Shown here: piece by piece, positions 62,615-64,000 of the stretch
Position numbering within the stretch: position 1 is the stretch's first letter
Layout of the letters: the number at the start of each line of letters is the position of its first letter
Origin: Agathobacter sp.
Lineage (GTDB): Bacteria > Bacillota > Clostridia > Lachnospirales > Lachnospiraceae
Reading direction: 5' to 3'
Length of the DNA: 64,000 nucleotides
NCBI GenBank assembly: GCA_022769125.1
Contig: JALEKN010000011.1
Coordinates: forward strand, 1-64,000
The notes under the pieces: generated by a model
The model's database searches: none
Told to the model about the DNA's origin: nothing
What the model saw: the letters and a program-made list of their open reading frames with translations, nothing else
Position numbers and translations under genes: made by a program

Positions 62615-63170
62615 AGTCACAGCCACTTGGTTTATCGGCATTCTGCCATCAGACTTTTTTAGATTTTTGCGTGTACCGCTTGGAGACAAAAACGATTCCA
62701 CAAGAATTGTAGAGATTCTTTTCAACCATTCCGGCGGTGATAGGGTTATGTCTTATATCAGCTTTGACACTCCCAGCCCGACTGTCCGTGGCAGAAAGAC
62801 TTGCACTCAAACTTTTTAGTTTTTCTAGGCGGGCGTTTTTGTGAAGTTGATATTAGAGCATGCCCTTCAAAACTCGCTTTTTATGTTTTCTATATAGCAA
62901 CAAAGTTAGCTCAAACAGATGAAGGGCATGCTCACATTTCCCAAAAGCCGCCCGCAAGAAGAACACAAAAGTTCTCGAATTACAAGTCTTTCTGTCGCGA
63001 ACCGCCGGGCGGGAGTGCTCAAACTTATAGAAGACAGAACTTATAAATAAACCGCCGGATGGTTGGATTAGAATTTCACAATTTGCAGTGGTGTTTTTGG
63101 TTCAAGCGGTATACACAAAAATGGGTAAAATGTGATGAGGCAGAATGTGGCTTAAGTGTTGTGGCTGGCG
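62615..63170. repeat. Giant imperfect inverted repeat (fold-back element)
   Basis: Nearly the whole 601-bp gap between pheA and the Ppx-like gene is one long imperfect palindrome centred near 62894. Matching blocks (left / right arm) are: CATTCTGCC 62639-62647 / 63139-63147; a 20-nt block with two mismatches 62663-62682 / 63103-63122; CAACCAT(T)CCGGCGGT 62723-62738 / 63051-63065; a TTTGA(G)CACTCCC block 62763-62774 / 63011-63023; CAGAAAGACTTG 62792-62803 / 62983-62994; GCGGGCG 62829-62835 / 62949-62955; and GAGCATGCCCTTCA 62856-62869 / 62920-62933. The order of blocks is kept and spacings differ by only a few bases. The central loop is about 50 nt. No transposase is encoded, and an 81-codon open frame (62801-63046) across it is not convincing. 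It may be a MITE-like fold-back element or a very long RNA hairpin. Confidence 0.9.
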
Positions 63171-63202
63171 AATGAATATTATGCACAAAAGGAGATGGTA
63201 TT

Positions 63203-64000
63203 ATGGCAATTCCGATGTTTGCGGCAATTTATATAGGGTCTTACGAGGTCAGCCTCAAGATATTTGAGATTTCGTCCAAGAAGAAAATTCATGAAGTGGA
63301 TTATATCCGGAGCCGGTTGGATCTCGGACGGGATGTGTATCAGAAGGGCGCAATCGGCTATGAACGTGTGGATGAATTATGCGAAATCCTTGGAGAATTT
63401 TCTTCAATTATGGCTGGTTATAAGGTGACAGAGCATGAAGTGTATGCATCAGCGGTGCTTCGCGATTCATCCAATGAGCTGTTTGTGGTGCATCAGGTAT
63501 TTTTGCGCACAGGATTTATGATCAAGGTCATCAGCAATTCCGAATACCGTTTTATCGGGTATAAGTCCATTGCTGCAAGGGAACCGTTTGAGGAAATGAT
63601 CCAGACATCAGCTGCCGTAGTGGATATCGGAGGCTCAGGCATCCAGATCACTACATTTGAGAAAGGACAGCTTCAGACGACACAGCACCTGGAGATGGGA
63701 ACCGTTCGTCTGCGTGAGCTGCTTAATAAGCGGGGGCAGGCTCTCCAGCTGTACGAGACGCAGATCGAGGAGTACGTCAACAAGAAGCTGGAGGTATTCC
63801 GCGCACTGTATGTGGAGTCCGGAGTTGACTATGTGATCTTTATGAGCGATTACTGCGAGGAGCTGATCGCACATATTGATAAGAAACATACCGAGGGTAA
63901 CGTGGTGAAGGCAGAGCGCTTTATCAAGTACATCGAGAAGCTGCAAAAGAAGAGTGTGGAAGAAATCTGCATGGAGTTAAACCTTGCGAATGCAAAGGAT
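63203..64000 (+). CDS. Ppx/GppA-type exopolyphosphatase-like protein, N-terminal part (cut by window edge)
   Basis: The first 266 residues of an actin-fold Ppx/GppA family protein. These cleave polyphosphate or pppGpp. Seen: the phosphate-1 region AAIYIGSYEVSLKIFEIS, a SNSEYRF segment at the place of the family's catalytic Glu, and the phosphate-2 region AAVVDIGGSGIQITTF. The first loop has Tyr10 where the family normally has Asp (IDIGS), which may weaken catalysis. The segment VDYIRSRLDLGRDVY is like clostridial members. AAAGGAG precedes ATG 63203. The frame is still open at base 64000. Confidence 0.85.
   Translation, partial: MAIPMFAAIYIGSYEVSLKIFEISSKKKIHEVDYIRSRLDLGRDVYQKGAIGYERVDELCEILGEFSSIMAGYKVTEHEVYASAVLRDSSNELFVVHQVFLRTGFMIKVISNSEYRFIGYKSIAAREPFEEMIQTSAAVVDIGGSGIQITTFEKGQLQTTQHLEMGTVRLRELLNKRGQALQLYETQIEEYVNKKLEVFRALYVESGVDYVIFMSDYCEELIAHIDKKHTEGNVVKAERFIKYIEKLQKKSVEEICMELNLANAKD

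Noticed and set aside
62801-63046. An 81-codon open frame inside the giant palindrome
   Set aside because: It has no ribosome site, crosses both arms and the loop, and its composition follows the repeat. It is most likely a by-product of the repeat sequence.

Overview
The window comes from the chromosome of a motile, low-to-moderate GC Gram-positive bacterium, most likely a Lachnospiraceae species (Roseburia/Agathobacter-like Clostridia). The reasons are a full-length PolC replicase, CodY, a SigK-type sporulation sigma factor, the Gram-positive flagellar set (FliY, MotE-like, CheC, CheD), strong AGGAGG ribosome sites, and DUF1292, DUF5662 and DUF5050 proteins typical of clostridia. The family assignment is inference from gene content. 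No rRNA, tRNA, CRISPR array, IS transposase or prophage gene was seen.

Layout. 1-2.4 kb: the end of gltX and a UvrD-type helicase. 2.4-5.5 kb: a DUF1292 gene on the minus strand, then a GH13-like protein that has lost its catalytic residues, and a DUF5662 protein. 5.6-11.9 kb: sigK-like, comM, dprA, topA and codY; codY has a good CodY box inside its own promoter. 12.1-45.7 kb: one continuous flagellar/chemotaxis (fla/che) locus in the order flgB-flgC-fliE-fliF-fliG-fliH-fliI-fliJ-motE-fliK-flgD-(flagellar operon protein)-flgE // motA-motB-fliL-fliM-fliY-fliO-fliP-fliQ-fliR-flhB-flhA-flhF-flhG-pilZ-cheB-cheA-cheW-cheC-cheD-small membrane protein-sigD-fapA-like-unknown-swrB-like-mltG-like. A strong terminator splits it after flgE. 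45.8-60.3 kb: housekeeping genes rpsB, tsf, a degenerate polysaccharide deacetylase, a bactofilin, pyrH, frr, uppS, cdsA, dxr, rseP, ispG and polC. 60.3-64 kb: a minus-strand DUF5050 protein, divergent pheA, a 600-bp gene-free stretch, and the start of a Ppx/GppA-type gene.

The order dprA-topA-(...)-codY-fla/che-sigD-swrB-rpsB-tsf-pyrH-frr-uppS-cdsA-dxr-rseP-(...)-polC is nearly collinear with Bacillus subtilis. The differences are informative. cheY is missing from its usual place between fliY and fliO. motAB sit inside the operon. PilZ and FapA-like genes are added. Degenerate cell-wall-type proteins flank the rpsB block.

The genes work together as follows. The fla/che genes build the rod (FlgB, FlgC, FliE), MS ring and switch (FliF, FliG, FliM, FliY), export gate and ATPase (FlhA, FlhB, FliO-R, FliH-J), hook (FlgD, FlgE, FliK), stator (MotA, MotB, FliL), and pole/number control (FlhF, FlhG). 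They also supply the c-di-GMP brake (PilZ), most of the chemotaxis core (CheA, CheW, CheB, CheC, CheD), and the sigma factor for late genes. CodY, encoded next door, is a plausible nutritional regulator of the locus.

The most unusual sequence is at about 62615-63170. The whole gap between pheA and the Ppx-like gene is a giant imperfect inverted repeat with arms of about 250 nt and a loop of about 50 nt. It looks like a fold-back mobile element or a very long structured RNA and matches no class I recognise. Further points are several apparent pseudoenzymes, hairpins placed just before flgE and cheC, a promoter buried in a palindrome before rpsB, and an eight-copy 15-bp minisatellite in fliY.
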